Shown: positions 50,247-58,502 of the stretch, piece after piece
How the letters are laid out: each line of letters opens with the position of its first letter
Numbering within the stretch: position 1 is the stretch's first letter
Assembly: GCF_000008545.1 (NCBI RefSeq)
Contig: NC_000853.1
Span: 1,068,465-1,132,464 of the forward strand
Length of the DNA: 64,000 bases
Source of the DNA: Thermotoga maritima MSB8
GTDB taxonomy: Bacteria > Thermotogota > Thermotogae > Thermotogales > Thermotogaceae
Direction of reading: 5' to 3'
Notes under the pieces: generated by a model
What the model saw: the letters and a program-made list of their open reading frames with translations, nothing else
Told to the model about the DNA's origin: nothing
Database searches by the model: none
Made by a program: the position numbers and the translations under genes

Positions 50247-50955
50247 GAGAAAGATCGTGGAGGAGTTTCAGAAAGAAACTGGAATCAACTTCAAGAACGA
50301 AGAACTTCTCTTTCGGGCTCTGTGCCACAGTTCTTACGCGAACGAGCAAAATCAAGCGGGAAGAAAGGACGTGGAATCGAACGAAAAGCTGGAGTTTCTG
50401 GGGGACGCCGTTCTAGAACTCTTCGTGTGCGAAATACTTTACAAAAAGTATCCGGAAGCGGAAGTGGGAGACCTGGCCCGGGTGAAATCCGCAGCGGCGA
50501 GCGAAGAAGTTCTCGCCATGGTTTCCAGGAAGATGAATCTTGGCAAATTCTTGTTTCTTGGAAAGGGAGAGGAAAAAACTGGTGGACGTGATAGAGATTC
50601 CATACTCGCCGACGCGTTCGAAGCGCTTCTGGCTGCCATATACCTCGATCAGGGCTATGAGAAGATAAAGGAGCTATTTGAGCAGGAATTCGAGTTCTAC
50701 ATAGAAAAAATCATGAAGGGTGAAATGCTCTTCGACTACAAAACGGCTCTCCAGGAAATAGTTCAGAGCGAACACAAAGTGCCACCAGAATATATACTGG
50801 TGAGAACAGAAAAAAACGATGGTGACAGGATTTTTGTTGTGGAAGTGAGGGTGAATGGGAAGACCATCGCCACAGGCAAGGGTAGAACAAAGAAAGAAGC
50901 GGAAAAGGAGGCCGCAAGAATCGCCTACGAAAAGCTTTTGAAGGAGAGATCATGA
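50233..50955 (+). CDS. rnc: Ribonuclease III
   Basis: At 240 residues it has the RNase III signature [16 protein letters not shown] near residue 53, the second acidic site [20 protein letters not shown] near residue 120, and a C-terminal dsRNA-binding domain ([11 protein letters not shown] to [12 protein letters not shown]). It cuts double-stranded RNA in rRNA processing. TTG start inside the end of the phosphodiesterase gene; four-base overlap with the radical SAM gene. Confidence 0.95.
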
Positions 50956-51905
50956 AGATAATTCCCGTTTTTCTTCCATACGCGGGTTGTAAGAAAAGGT
51001 GCGTCTTCTGTGACCAGATAAAAGCCACGGGACAGGCAAAAGTCCCGTCTCTTGATGATATTGCACGAATCATAGAAGAGTACTCCAGAACGTCGAATGA
51101 ATACGAACTGGGATTCTACGGAGGAACGTTCACCGGTCTCTCAGAGGAAAAGATGGAAGAGTACCTGAGATTCGTGAAGAGATTCCCCGTGGTGAAGTCA
51201 GTCAGAGTCTCGACGCGCCCGGACGAGATAAACGAAAGAAAACTGAAGATTCTGAAGAAATACGGTGTGAACGTGATCGAAATAGGAGTACAGTCTTTCT
51301 TGGATGAGGTTCTCGAGAGGTCGAAGAGAGGTTACACCTCCGAAGAAGCTGAGGGAGCCTGCAAACTCATCAAGAAGAACGGATTCGTTCTCAGTGTTCA
51401 TCTGATGGTAGGACTTCCGGGAAGTGATCGAAGAGGGGAAATTCTGTCCGCGCTGAGGACCGTAGAATGTGGAGCGGATATGGTGAGAATACACCCGACA
51501 CTCGTTTTCGAAGGGACAGAACTCCACAGGATGATGGAAGAAGGAGAGTACACACCTCTGAATGTCGAAGAAGCGGTAGATGTCTGTTCTGATCTCGTCT
51601 GCATTTTTGAGGGCTGGGGGACAAAAGTGATCAGAATAGGATATCACGTTCCCGTTGAGCTGCGAAAGTACGTGGTCGCGGGTCCCATCGATCCATCTCT
51701 CGGTGACAGGGTGAGGAGAACAACGATGAAGAAGGTAATTGAAAGTTTGAAACCATCGAGAATTGTTGTTCCGAAGAATTACCTCGTCTGGTTCGAAGAA
51801 GCAAAAGTAGAAGTAGGAGATGAATTCAGATTCGATGACCTTTCTTACGCGGACGCTCTCTTCTTTACCGGAAAAGAGGTGGTTGAGAGGTGGCTGAACG
51901 GTTGA
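50952..51905 (+). CDS. Radical SAM protein, Elp3/YhcC-like
   Basis: A 317-residue protein with the radical SAM cluster [11 protein letters not shown] (CX3-4CX2C) near residue 12, [10 protein letters not shown] as the GGE-type motif, [11 protein letters not shown] and [13 protein letters not shown]. It resembles the Elp3-type radical SAM domain without an acetyltransferase domain. A gene of this kind next to rnc is common in Firmicutes-like genomes. RNA modification is likely but unproven. Confidence 0.85.
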   Translation: MKIIPVFLPYAGCKKRCVFCDQIKATGQAKVPSLDDIARIIEEYSRTSNEYELGFYGGTFTGLSEEKMEEYLRFVKRFPVVKSVRVSTRPDEINERKLKILKKYGVNVIEIGVQSFLDEVLERSKRGYTSEEAEGACKLIKKNGFVLSVHLMVGLPGSDRRGEILSALRTVECGADMVRIHPTLVFEGTELHRMMEEGEYTPLNVEEAVDVCSDLVCIFEGWGTKVIRIGYHVPVELRKYVVAGPIDPSLGDRVRRTTMKKVIESLKPSRIVVPKNYLVWFEEAKVEVGDEFRFDDLSYADALFFTGKEVVERWLNG

Positions 51906-52222
51906 CCCTTCTTCTTGTCCTGATTGGGCTGTTAGGAGTTCTGATCAACAGAGATCTGATAAAGAAGATCATCTCGCTCGATATCATGGGAACGGGTGTT
52001 GTCAGCTTCTTTGTTCTCATCTCCAGAAGGCAGGGAGAAGCCGTTCCGATACCGTTTCAGCAGAACTCAGCCGACCCTGTCCCACAAGCTCTGATCATCA
52101 CCTCGATAGTGATAGGGTTCGCCACCGTAGCGCTCCTTGTCACCACCGCGAGCGTGATCGCTTCCAAATACTCTTCGGTCTCTTCCGACAGGCTCGACAG
52201 AGAAGGGGGAAAGAAAGAGTGA
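51890..52222 (+). CDS. mnhC: Mrp/Mnh antiporter subunit C (NuoK-like)
   Basis: A 110-residue membrane protein with three helices. [29 protein letters not shown] is NuoK/MrpC-like, then a loop containing DPVPQALIITSIVIGFA, the conserved proline-rich entry to the third helix. First gene of the antiporter cluster. The GTG start overlaps the radical SAM gene by 16 bases; a TTG at 51902 is an alternative. Confidence 0.88.
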   Translation: MAERLTLLLVLIGLLGVLINRDLIKKIISLDIMGTGVVSFFVLISRRQGEAVPIPFQQNSADPVPQALIITSIVIGFATVALLVTTASVIASKYSSVSSDRLDREGGKKE

Positions 52223-53577
52223 TCTTTCTTGTTTATAATTTCCTCATTATATCGCTCGGGATTGTCTTTCTTTTCTTAAAGAGGAAAGCTCCCTGGTGGA
52301 CAGCACTGGTGAATCTTGTTTTCACAGTCACGATGGTACTTTCTGGATATCGTTTCGATCTTGTTTTGACAGGAAACTTCGGTGTCCACCTTCTGTTAGA
52401 TCAGACATCATATTTCTTTCTCATCCTCACGGCCGTGGTTCTTCTCGCAGTCTTCACGAAAGGCCTGAACGTCAGTCTTTCGAACCTTCTTCTGATACTC
52501 CTTGGAGCGCTGAACCTTGCGTTCGTGAGCTACGATCTCTTCAACATATACGTCACGGTTGAGGTGGTATCCCTCATCACTTTCCTTCTCGTCGTAGAGG
52601 GAAGAAAGAAGATTCAGTACTGGTCCGCTTTCAAGTATCTGATCCTGGGTACTGTGGGTATGAATCTGTACCTGATAGGAATCGGCGTTCTATACGCGGG
52701 AAACGGCACACTCTCGATCTCTGACATCTCGAAGGTTGATTCATTCGCCTCCGTTCTCGTCGCAGTTGGACTTCTTTTAAGAGCCGGTGTGTTTCTCTTC
52801 AGTATGTGGCTTCCACAGGTTCATTCGGAGGCAGAAACACCCATTTCGGCAGTTCTATCCGGTGTCGTTGTGAAGAGTGCTGTGTACGCACTCGTTCGGC
52901 TGGAACACGTGGTGAACTGGGATGTGGTAAAGATCTTTGCCATCTTTTCGGCACTTTCAGGTGTTTTGTTTGCCTTTCTTTCGAAAGATTACAAGAGGAT
53001 ACTTGCCTACAGTACTCTTTCACAGATAGGGATCGTCCTTGCGTCACCGGTTACAGCTCCAGTTTACGCCCTCGCACACGGTGTTTTCAAATCCTGGCTC
53101 TTTCTTCTGAAAGATGAACTTCCGGAAAGGGACGTGACGAAGTGGAAAAGGCTTGATTTCTGGACGTGGCTTTCTCTTTCGCTGGCAAGTCTTTCTATCA
53201 TGGGACTTCCCGGCCTTGCGGGTTTTTCGAAGAATCTGGTTCTCGAACAGCTTCACGGATGGGAGAAGATCTTCATGGAAGTTGTTTTCGTTGGCACCGC
53301 GGCTTCCTTCTGGAAATTTCTTCTGAAACCTTTTGAATTCAAAAAGAAGCTACCAGGGATGTACAATCCCGTTCTGCTCATTGCTTCCCTGACGATAGGA
53401 CTCTACTTTGCCAGCTGGGAAAGAGTTCTTGAAAGCTTTCTCTTAATGGGTGCAGGACTTTTGGTTCATTTCCTCTTCAAGAACTTGAAGATAGAAAAAT
53501 ATCCGCTTGAAGACTTCGAGTCCATGCTCGGGGTCTATCTTCTGGGGGTGGTGGTTTGTCTTTTCTTGTCGCTGTGA
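52219..53577 (+). CDS. mnhD: Mrp/Mnh antiporter subunit D (proton-translocating, NuoN-like)
   Basis: The 452-residue subunit has about 14 helices. Key residues appear in FNIYVTVEVVSLITF (helix-5 Glu), WLPQVHSEAETPISAVLSGVVVKSAVYAL, and SKDYKRILAYSTLSQIGIV with the conserved Lys. It is the only large antiporter-like subunit in the cluster, because no NuoL-like MrpA is present. It likely carries the proton/cation path. GTG start overlaps mnhC. Confidence 0.92.
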   Translation: MIFLVYNFLIISLGIVFLFLKRKAPWWTALVNLVFTVTMVLSGYRFDLVLTGNFGVHLLLDQTSYFFLILTAVVLLAVFTKGLNVSLSNLLLILLGALNLAFVSYDLFNIYVTVEVVSLITFLLVVEGRKKIQYWSAFKYLILGTVGMNLYLIGIGVLYAGNGTLSISDISKVDSFASVLVAVGLLLRAGVFLFSMWLPQVHSEAETPISAVLSGVVVKSAVYALVRLEHVVNWDVVKIFAIFSALSGVLFAFLSKDYKRILAYSTLSQIGIVLASPVTAPVYALAHGVFKSWLFLLKDELPERDVTKWKRLDFWTWLSLSLASLSIMGLPGLAGFSKNLVLEQLHGWEKIFMEVVFVGTAASFWKFLLKPFEFKKKLPGMYNPVLLIASLTIGLYFASWERVLESFLLMGAGLLVHFLFKNLKIEKYPLEDFESMLGVYLLGVVVCLFLSL

Positions 53578-53927
53578 TAACGGGAACCGTTTTCTTCATG
53601 GTTTTGTCCCAGAAAGCGACCTTGACAACAATCGTACTTGGAGCTGTGATGAGTGTTGTCACATACATCTTCACAAGGCCTATCCACTTTGAGAAGTTTC
53701 CCGTTCTTGTGTTGAAACTCTTCTACAACGTTCCAAAAGCGGTTTTTGAATCTATCTTGGTTTTGCTCTTCCACAACGGGGCTAAAAGAGCTTACGAAGT
53801 TCCGGTGAAAGATGAGTGGGAGGAACTCGAGAAAACACTCACTATCACACTCACTCCGAAAACACTGGTGATCGTCTCAGAGGAAGGTTACATGGTAGTC
53901 CACCAGGTGGGGGAGAGAAAAACATGA
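53556..53927 (+). CDS. mnhE: Mrp/Mnh antiporter subunit E
   Basis: A 123-residue protein with helices at the N terminus and the MrpE pattern FPVLVLKLFYNVPKAVFESI, then VPVKDEWEELEKTLTITLTPKTLVI, a soluble tail. The TTG start overlaps mnhD by 22 bases. Confidence 0.88.
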   Translation: MSFLVAVITGTVFFMVLSQKATLTTIVLGAVMSVVTYIFTRPIHFEKFPVLVLKLFYNVPKAVFESILVLLFHNGAKRAYEVPVKDEWEELEKTLTITLTPKTLVIVSEEGYMVVHQVGERKT

Positions 53928-54166
53928 AATGGCTTCTCGTTTCTCCGTTGATCTTGAGCGTTCTTCAGGTGCTTCTGGGGAAAAACCAGTGGGAAAAACT
54001 TCTGGGGATTTCGTCGCTCTCGACGAAGGTCGGTGTCTTGATCTACGCCCTTTCGTACCTCGTTCCGGGGCTATCTCAGGCAAGAGATGTCGCGGTGTTC
54101 TATCTGCTCGCCGGTGGAAGCGGAGTCATCTTGTTCTCCTACTTTCTGAGGAGGAACAGAGAATGA
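53924..54166 (+). CDS. mnhF: Mrp/Mnh antiporter subunit F
   Basis: An 80-residue protein of about three helices ending LSQARDVAVFYLLAGGSGVI. The RDVA motif before the last helix marks MrpF. The ATG at 53924 overlaps mnhE by four bases; a longer open frame starting at 53816 is a shadow inside mnhE. Confidence 0.82.
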   Translation: MKWLLVSPLILSVLQVLLGKNQWEKLLGISSLSTKVGVLIYALSYLVPGLSQARDVAVFYLLAGGSGVILFSYFLRRNRE

Positions 54167-54399
54167 TATACGTCGGTGTGGTTTTGATGTTTCTCGGCAC
54201 TCTTCTTTCGCTTCTGAAAAAAGACTTCCTTCTGAAAATCCATCTCATAGGAATTTCAGACACGGTGGGATCCCTTTTCATCGTACTCAACTTCTGGGAA
54301 GACGTCTCGAGAACGATCCTCATGGTGGTACTCCTTCTCGTATGGGGGCCTTTCGTTTCACACGTTATAGCGCGCATGTACACGGAGGGATCGTCTTGA
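54163..54399 (+). CDS. mnhG: Mrp/Mnh antiporter subunit G
   Basis: A 78-residue protein with GVVLMFLGTLLSLLKKD, the family mark KIHLIGISDTVGSLFIVL and a last helix near LVWGPFVSHVIARM. This is the MrpG pattern. ATG 54163 overlaps mnhF by four bases. Confidence 0.85.
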   Translation: MIYVGVVLMFLGTLLSLLKKDFLLKIHLIGISDTVGSLFIVLNFWEDVSRTILMVVLLLVWGPFVSHVIARMYTEGSS

Positions 54400-55064
54400 T
54401 AGAAAATCTGGTACTGATTCTGATGGTCTCTGTATCTCTGTACACGATCTTCACCCCGATAAGATTGAACGCGGTCATTGGAAGAACGGCCTTGAGCGTT
54501 CTGGCAGTTCTTCTGTACACACTCTTTTCTTCTCCCGACGTGGCCATCGCGGAGGCCCTCCTTGGAGCACTTCTCACCACCCTCGTTTATCTGATCGCTC
54601 TGAAATCGAGAGATCGAGTGAAGATCGGTTTCACATCCGTCAGGCTCCTGTTCGAGAAATTGGGAGAAGCGTTCATGGGTTTCGAATACGAACTTCTGAA
54701 GAGGTTCTGTGAAAAGTACGACTACAGATCAGAATTCGTCGAGTTTTCCTCTTTGGAAGATCTCCTTGAGGCTTTGAACGATGGAAAGGTGGACGTTGCC
54801 TGTGGCGGAGTGTTCAGTGAAGACAAAAAAGGTTATCTGGAAACAAAGATCTTCTACCTCGAGGATGAAAAACTCGATCTGCTGAGGTACACAGAGAGGG
54901 TGTACAGAGGCGAGCGATTGAACCACGTCTTACACAGAGATGGGAGTTATCACATTCTTTTCGCGGACGAGGAGTTGAGAATGAGATTCAGAGAATTTCT
55001 CAGAACCGAAAGGGAGTTCGTAGAAGAATTGAAAAAGAAATACTTTGGGGAGGAGATCGGATGA
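54396..55064 (+). CDS. MbhD/DUF4040 membrane subunit fused to a solute-binding-like domain
   Basis: A 222-residue protein from TTG 54396 (GGAGGG ahead). Residues 1-72 hold three helices and the DUF4040/MbhD mark SSPDVAIAEALLGALLTTL, equal to the MrpA C-terminal part. Residues 76-222 are soluble. They read like the start of family 3 periplasmic binding proteins: VKIGFTSVRLLFEK, GFEYELLKRFCEKYDYR, LEDLLEALNDGKVDVACGG and FSEDKKGYLETKIFYL. The second lobe is short. No such domain is usual in Mrp or Mbh subunits. It may sense a ligand and gate the antiporter; that is inference. It overlaps mnhG and the next gene by four bases. Confidence 0.78.
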   Translation: MIENLVLILMVSVSLYTIFTPIRLNAVIGRTALSVLAVLLYTLFSSPDVAIAEALLGALLTTLVYLIALKSRDRVKIGFTSVRLLFEKLGEAFMGFEYELLKRFCEKYDYRSEFVEFSSLEDLLEALNDGKVDVACGGVFSEDKKGYLETKIFYLEDEKLDLLRYTERVYRGERLNHVLHRDGSYHILFADEELRMRFREFLRTEREFVEELKKKYFGEEIG

Positions 55065-55663
55065 AATGGGTGTGGATCACCATCTTCGTTGTTTTTTGTT
55101 TTGCTGTTCTGCTGAACGGTAGTTTTGAAAAGGTTCAGGTGAAATTTGAAAACCCTGTGGTGAAGAATCCCATCACCCAGATCTACCTTCTGAACAGGGT
55201 GTACGATACGGTCTTCGAGGTTCTTGTCTTCTCGCTCGCAGTACTCGGAGTCTCCCTCCACATGGCCTACCTTCCCACTCCAGAGGAGATAAGAGGCATA
55301 TCGGACGTCACGATCAGGATCTTTGCCAGATTCATAGCGTTCTTTCTCCTCGTGGGATCGCTCTACCTCGCGCTCGAAGGCCATGTGAGCCCAGGTGGTG
55401 GATTTTCTGCTGGAGTTGCGGGCGGAACGGCGCTCGCTCTGATTGCCATGGTAGAAGATTTTGAAAACTTCGAGAGAAAGTTCGAAAGAACGCGAGCGTA
55501 CTTTCTGGAAAAGTTCATCATGATCGTTTTTCTTTTCCTCGTTGTTCTGATACTTCCCGGAAGAAACCTCATAGTTCCGGCGAACATGGTGGTGTACCTG
55601 AAAGTGATGCTGGGTAGCTGGATCATCGTGTACTACTTCATAAAACACAGAGGGCTACTCTGA
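55061..55663 (+). CDS. mnhB: MbhE-MnhB fusion antiporter subunit
   Basis: The 200-residue protein opens with a helix and the MbhE-like NPITQIYLLNRVYDTVFEVLVF (about 42-63). It continues as MnhB/MbhF, with HVSPGGGFSAGVAGGTA near residue 108 and further helices. So two small subunits of hydrogenase-type Mbh systems are joined here. Last gene of the cluster; its end overlaps the convergent prepilin-like gene by nine bases, with no visible terminator. Confidence 0.85.
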   Translation: MKWVWITIFVVFCFAVLLNGSFEKVQVKFENPVVKNPITQIYLLNRVYDTVFEVLVFSLAVLGVSLHMAYLPTPEEIRGISDVTIRIFARFIAFFLLVGSLYLALEGHVSPGGGFSAGVAGGTALALIAMVEDFENFERKFERTRAYFLEKFIMIVFLFLVVLILPGRNLIVPANMVVYLKVMLGSWIIVYYFIKHRGLL

Positions 55664-56101
55664 GATTCCGAGGTCATAGATAGTGTCCCCTATCATCACG
55701 GAGAATACCTTTCCTTCCTGTGAAAAGTGAATTTCCTTTTTTGTTTCTATCAGGTAGTTGTTTCCCTCTCCACTCAGGCCGAAACGAACGATTTTGTACA
55801 GACCGTCTTTGAACATCACAAGGTAAGAGATTGTACCACTTTTCTTATCGTAGCTCGCGTTAAAACTCAAACTGTTCGATGTGACAGAAACAGAAGGAGA
55901 CGCTGCGGCTTTAACTTCGTATTCGTGTTTCATAAAATCCACTGCGTAGAATTCGTCGGTTAGAAGATCGATGTCGTAAACAAGACGGGCGCGTGTTTTC
56001 ATGGCAAGAGATAGTGAAAGAAGACCTATCATCACAACTGTGCAGATGCAGAACATGAGGGCTAACGTTTCAACGAGGGAGTAACCAGAAGAAAAATGCA
56101 C
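55655..56101 (-). CDS. Prepilin-like protein starting inside the SRP RNA 3' end
   Basis: A 148-residue protein from GTG 56101. It has a five-residue leader then the type IV prepilin cut site SG|YSLVETLALM, with Tyr at +1 and Glu at +5, and a hydrophobic stretch to about residue 36 (CICTVVMIGLLSLSLAM). The rest is a small beta-rich domain. The start lies in the terminal stem of the SRP RNA gene and the first codons overlap its T-run terminator. The only binding site is a weak GGTGGG. The open frame continues upstream through the RNA gene but is not coding there. Partner pilus genes are not near, except a secretin downstream on the other strand. Confidence 0.72.
   Translation of the reverse strand: MHFSSGYSLVETLALMFCICTVVMIGLLSLSLAMKTRARLVYDIDLLTDEFYAVDFMKHEYEVKAAASPSVSVTSNSLSFNASYDKKSGTISYLVMFKDGLYKIVRFGLSGEGNNYLIETKKEIHFSQEGKVFSVMIGDTIYDLGISE
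56091..56095 (-). terminator. T-run of the SRP RNA terminator
   Basis: On the minus strand the RNA's closing stem is followed by TTTTTC. The terminal pairing of the RNA itself (56361-56371 with 56096-56106) may serve as the terminator stem. The T-run also encodes His-Phe of the prepilin-like gene. Confidence 0.6.
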
Positions 56102-56371
56102 CACGCACCCACCGTCGACTTCTCCGGACCGGGGCGTGCATGATCGGAAGGCTCCAACCGGGCTCCCCCACGGCACACGGAAACACCTGCTTATGGCTGC
56201 TCCCTCCCGGGCCTGACCAGGTTCACAGGGTTCCGTTGCGTGGGACCCGGTCTTCATCGCCCCCGAGTCACGCCGTTTCCCGACCCGAAGAGCCTCGGGT
56301 GGGAATTCGGCCCCGCGTACGGCGGATTTCGGGTACAGGGGACCGCCAGCCCCCCGCCTAGCGTGGTGCAT
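56096..56371 (-). ncRNA. ffs: Signal recognition particle RNA, long (Alu-containing) type
   Basis: About 276 bases. The two ends pair over 11 bases (ATGCACCACGC with GCGTGGTGCAT). Just inside the 5' end GCTAGGCGGGG and CCCTGTACCC resemble the Alu domain of Bacillus scRNA. The conserved domain IV tip lies near 56186-56225, with GGTCAGGCCCGGGAGGGAGC. It binds Ffh and directs membrane proteins to SecYEG. It is GC-rich, as expected for a stable RNA in a hyperthermophile. Confidence 0.93.
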
Positions 56372-56375
56372 CAGT

Positions 56376-56404
56376 ATTCTACAACACTTTCCAGAAGGTT
56401 TCAA
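56376..56404 (-). promoter_or_regulatory. Promoter of the SRP RNA gene
   Basis: Reading the minus strand, TTGAAA (56399-56404), a 17-base spacer, and TAGAAT (56376-56381) stand 4-5 bases before the RNA's 5' end. It is a near-consensus sigma-70-type promoter located just after the cupin stop codon. Confidence 0.82.
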
Positions 56405-56406
56405 GT

Positions 56407-56676
56407 TCAGAAGAGGTTGTAGTGCTTTCTGACCGGCTCTAAAACCTTCCACCTGCACCTCAAACCTTTCGGAAAGGTGACGAGATCACCTTTCTCTATG
56501 ACGTACTTTTTTCCATCCTCTGTTGTGACTTCCACCTTGCCTTCCAGTATGTAGCAGGTCTCGTTCGTATCGTAGTACCAATCGAACTCGCTGACCTCTT
56601 TTTCCCAGATGGGCCATTTCTCAACGCTGAGTTCCTTGAGTTTCTCGGGTGTGGGCTTTTCTATCTTCACTTCCAC
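56407..56676 (-). CDS. Small single-domain cupin
   Basis: An 89-residue cupin: KWPIWEKEVSEFDWYYDTNE, YILEGKVEVTTEDG, YVIEKGDLVTFPKGLRC. The metal-site His residues of classic cupins are mostly absent from the first motif. GTG 56676 is preferred because GGGAGGTGA lies just ahead; two other in-frame GTG codons occur nearby. Function unknown; related folds act on ureidoglycolate or sugars. It is divergent from the secreted paralogue genes. Confidence 0.88.
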   Translation of the reverse strand: MEVKIEKPTPEKLKELSVEKWPIWEKEVSEFDWYYDTNETCYILEGKVEVTTEDGKKYVIEKGDLVTFPKGLRCRWKVLEPVRKHYNLF

Positions 56677-56733
56677 GTCTATCACCTCCCATTGGAAGTC
56701 TACCAGTTTTTATTGTTTTTTCATTGAACACTC

Positions 56734-56752
56734 ATTGAAAATTTCTTTCAAT
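56734..56752. promoter_or_regulatory. Inverted repeat in divergent cupin/paralogue control region
   Basis: ATTGAAA and TTTCAAT (56734-56740 and 56746-56752, spacer ATTTC) form a perfect 7-base inverted repeat. CATTGAA is also repeated directly just upstream (around 56722). The region 56677-56805 is AT-rich and must hold both divergent promoters. A regulator site is possible. Confidence 0.35.
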
Positions 56753-56805
56753 TTCAACTCTGTTTCATTCATTTGAATAGAGTTTGAAACGTAGGAGGCG
56801 GTACC

Positions 56806-57744
56806 GTGAGAAAGTGGGGATTGGGGATACTCATTGTTTTTCTTTTCGCTTTTTCTTTTTCCACAACGATCTACAAATATAACAAAGAACTCGGGAGGTG
56901 GGAAAAGGAGGTCAAAAAAGACGTGTTCGTTCTCCCACCTGCTCAGAGACAAACCACAGGGAGCGTAGTTGAAATGAACTCCTATCGCGGAAAGGGTCAG
57001 TGGTACTACTACATGGAATACGATCTGGGAGATGGGGAGGAACTCTTCAGCTTCTGGGCAGGCCAGAACACAGTGGTGGGAACCGTCACCGTCTGGAACG
57101 ATTCAGAATACCTCTACGTCAGAGTGGATATCGACGATGAGTGGTATCTGGAAGAAACACATCTCAACGTTCTCTCCGAAGAGCCCGAGGGAAATCAGGC
57201 ACCGGGTCAGTTTCCGTTCAAGGAAGAATTCGACTCACCTGTGAGCACCTACACCTTCGAGGTTCCTCTCTCCTTTCTTTTCCAAAACAGTTTCACCAGG
57301 TTGAACAGACTGAACAACAAATACTACATCCTCCTTCATGGAGTTGTAAACAGCAGCGGAAGAGAAGAAACCGCATGGGGAGGAAGGCTTTCACAGTGTG
57401 TAAAGATCCATCTGAGCGGTACAAGGGTCACCTGGTTTGTGAAGAAACCCGGCGTGTACGTTGCGAAAGTGCTCGAAGTTGAAGCGAACACACACCTTTC
57501 CATCTACGTGAATTTTCCCGATCCTTCGAACGAGAAAGATAGTGTGGATCTGAAAGTGGCCTATGGTGACGAGATTCCCACAGAGTGGTTCGACGACCTC
57601 AGTTTTCTAGAAGACAGCTTCTCTCTGTGGCAAAAAATCAACGTTCCAAGGAGTCTGTCAGCGGACACCTACACCAGCACGGGTGTTATAACCTTCACCA
57701 TCAACAATTCGAAACTCTACATCGATGTCTCACCTGAAAGGTGA
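56806..57744 (+). CDS. Exported protein, long member of a three-gene paralogue set
   Basis: A 312-residue protein with a signal peptide (GLGILIVFLFAFSFSTT). Its first 190 residues carry an extra beta domain with TVTVWNDSEYLYVRVDIDD and WYLEETHLNV, a pattern seen in many bacterial and archaeal surface proteins. Its last 110 residues (RVTWFVKKPGVYVAK, then ADTYTSTGVITFTINN, end IDVSPER) match the two genes that follow. It is probably on the cell surface. GTG start with GGAGG seven bases ahead. Confidence 0.78.
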   Translation: MRKWGLGILIVFLFAFSFSTTIYKYNKELGRWEKEVKKDVFVLPPAQRQTTGSVVEMNSYRGKGQWYYYMEYDLGDGEELFSFWAGQNTVVGTVTVWNDSEYLYVRVDIDDEWYLEETHLNVLSEEPEGNQAPGQFPFKEEFDSPVSTYTFEVPLSFLFQNSFTRLNRLNNKYYILLHGVVNSSGREETAWGGRLSQCVKIHLSGTRVTWFVKKPGVYVAKVLEVEANTHLSIYVNFPDPSNEKDSVDLKVAYGDEIPTEWFDDLSFLEDSFSLWQKINVPRSLSADTYTSTGVITFTINNSKLYIDVSPER

Positions 57745-57763
57745 GTAGAAGGAGGGGATTTTT

Positions 57764-58441
57764 ATGAGAAAGTTACTCTGGTTAGTTTTGATGGGAGCAC
57801 TGTTCACGTTTGCACTGGCACAGTCAGCACTCGAAGTCTGGAAGTACGAGAATGGTCAGTACATCAGTCTGCCTGCAACAAACGATCTGGCGAGGGCATT
57901 CAGTGCGTTCCCGGCCGATGGATCCTGTAACAAACCCGAGTGGCAGATTGAGTTCACAACGGAGGTTCAGGTCGCCCAGTGGCTCGAGTGGAGTCTGAGC
58001 GCAACGAAGTGGACCTGGTTCGTGAGAAAACCCGGAGATTACTACGCGAACTCTGTTACAGGAACAATCGCGAGCAACGGTGATGTTATTGTGAGCTTCA
58101 GCGGATTCGACGATCCAACCTACACAGGAACAAGCAGTGTCAATCCAGAGATCGAAGCTTATTACACAGTGATGACAACAGAAGGTATGCCAGATCAGAA
58201 CAGCTGGGTGAGAGCACCAGACGTCAACAATCTTTCCTACACACTGGTTGACAGCGAGGCGCTCCACAACGGTATGCTTTTCTACCTCTGGAACAGAATC
58301 AAAGTGGTTAACTGTAACAGTGCGTCCACCTACAGAAACACCGGATACATCTATCTGACACTCCAGAATCAAAAACCGTGGATCGACGAGGAAGGAAACT
58401 ATGTGGAAGATCTTGAAAATTACGTGACCAGTGAAAGATGA
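57764..58441 (+). CDS. Exported protein, second of the paralogue set
   Basis: A 225-residue protein with signal peptide (LLWLVLMGALFTFALAQ). Shared marks with the next gene are EVQVAQWLEW, TKWTWFVRKPGDYYAN, SGFDDPTYTGTSSVN, WNRIKVVNCNSASTYR and the end NQKPWIDEEGNYVEDLENY. Two cysteines (near residues 52 and 185, both followed by Asn) are kept in the next paralogue and may form a disulfide. No family is recognised. Strong binding site GGAGGGG. Confidence 0.78.
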   Translation: MRKLLWLVLMGALFTFALAQSALEVWKYENGQYISLPATNDLARAFSAFPADGSCNKPEWQIEFTTEVQVAQWLEWSLSATKWTWFVRKPGDYYANSVTGTIASNGDVIVSFSGFDDPTYTGTSSVNPEIEAYYTVMTTEGMPDQNSWVRAPDVNNLSYTLVDSEALHNGMLFYLWNRIKVVNCNSASTYRNTGYIYLTLQNQKPWIDEEGNYVEDLENYVTSER

Positions 58442-58502
58442 GAAAGAGGAAGTCAATGATAGGTAATGAACTCTATCGAGGATAATTGAGGAGGGGATTG
58501 GT

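Noticed and set aside
56102-56458. Upstream extension of the prepilin-like frame to a 267-residue protein
   Set aside because: The added part covers the SRP RNA gene and its promoter; its composition reflects the RNA, not a protein.
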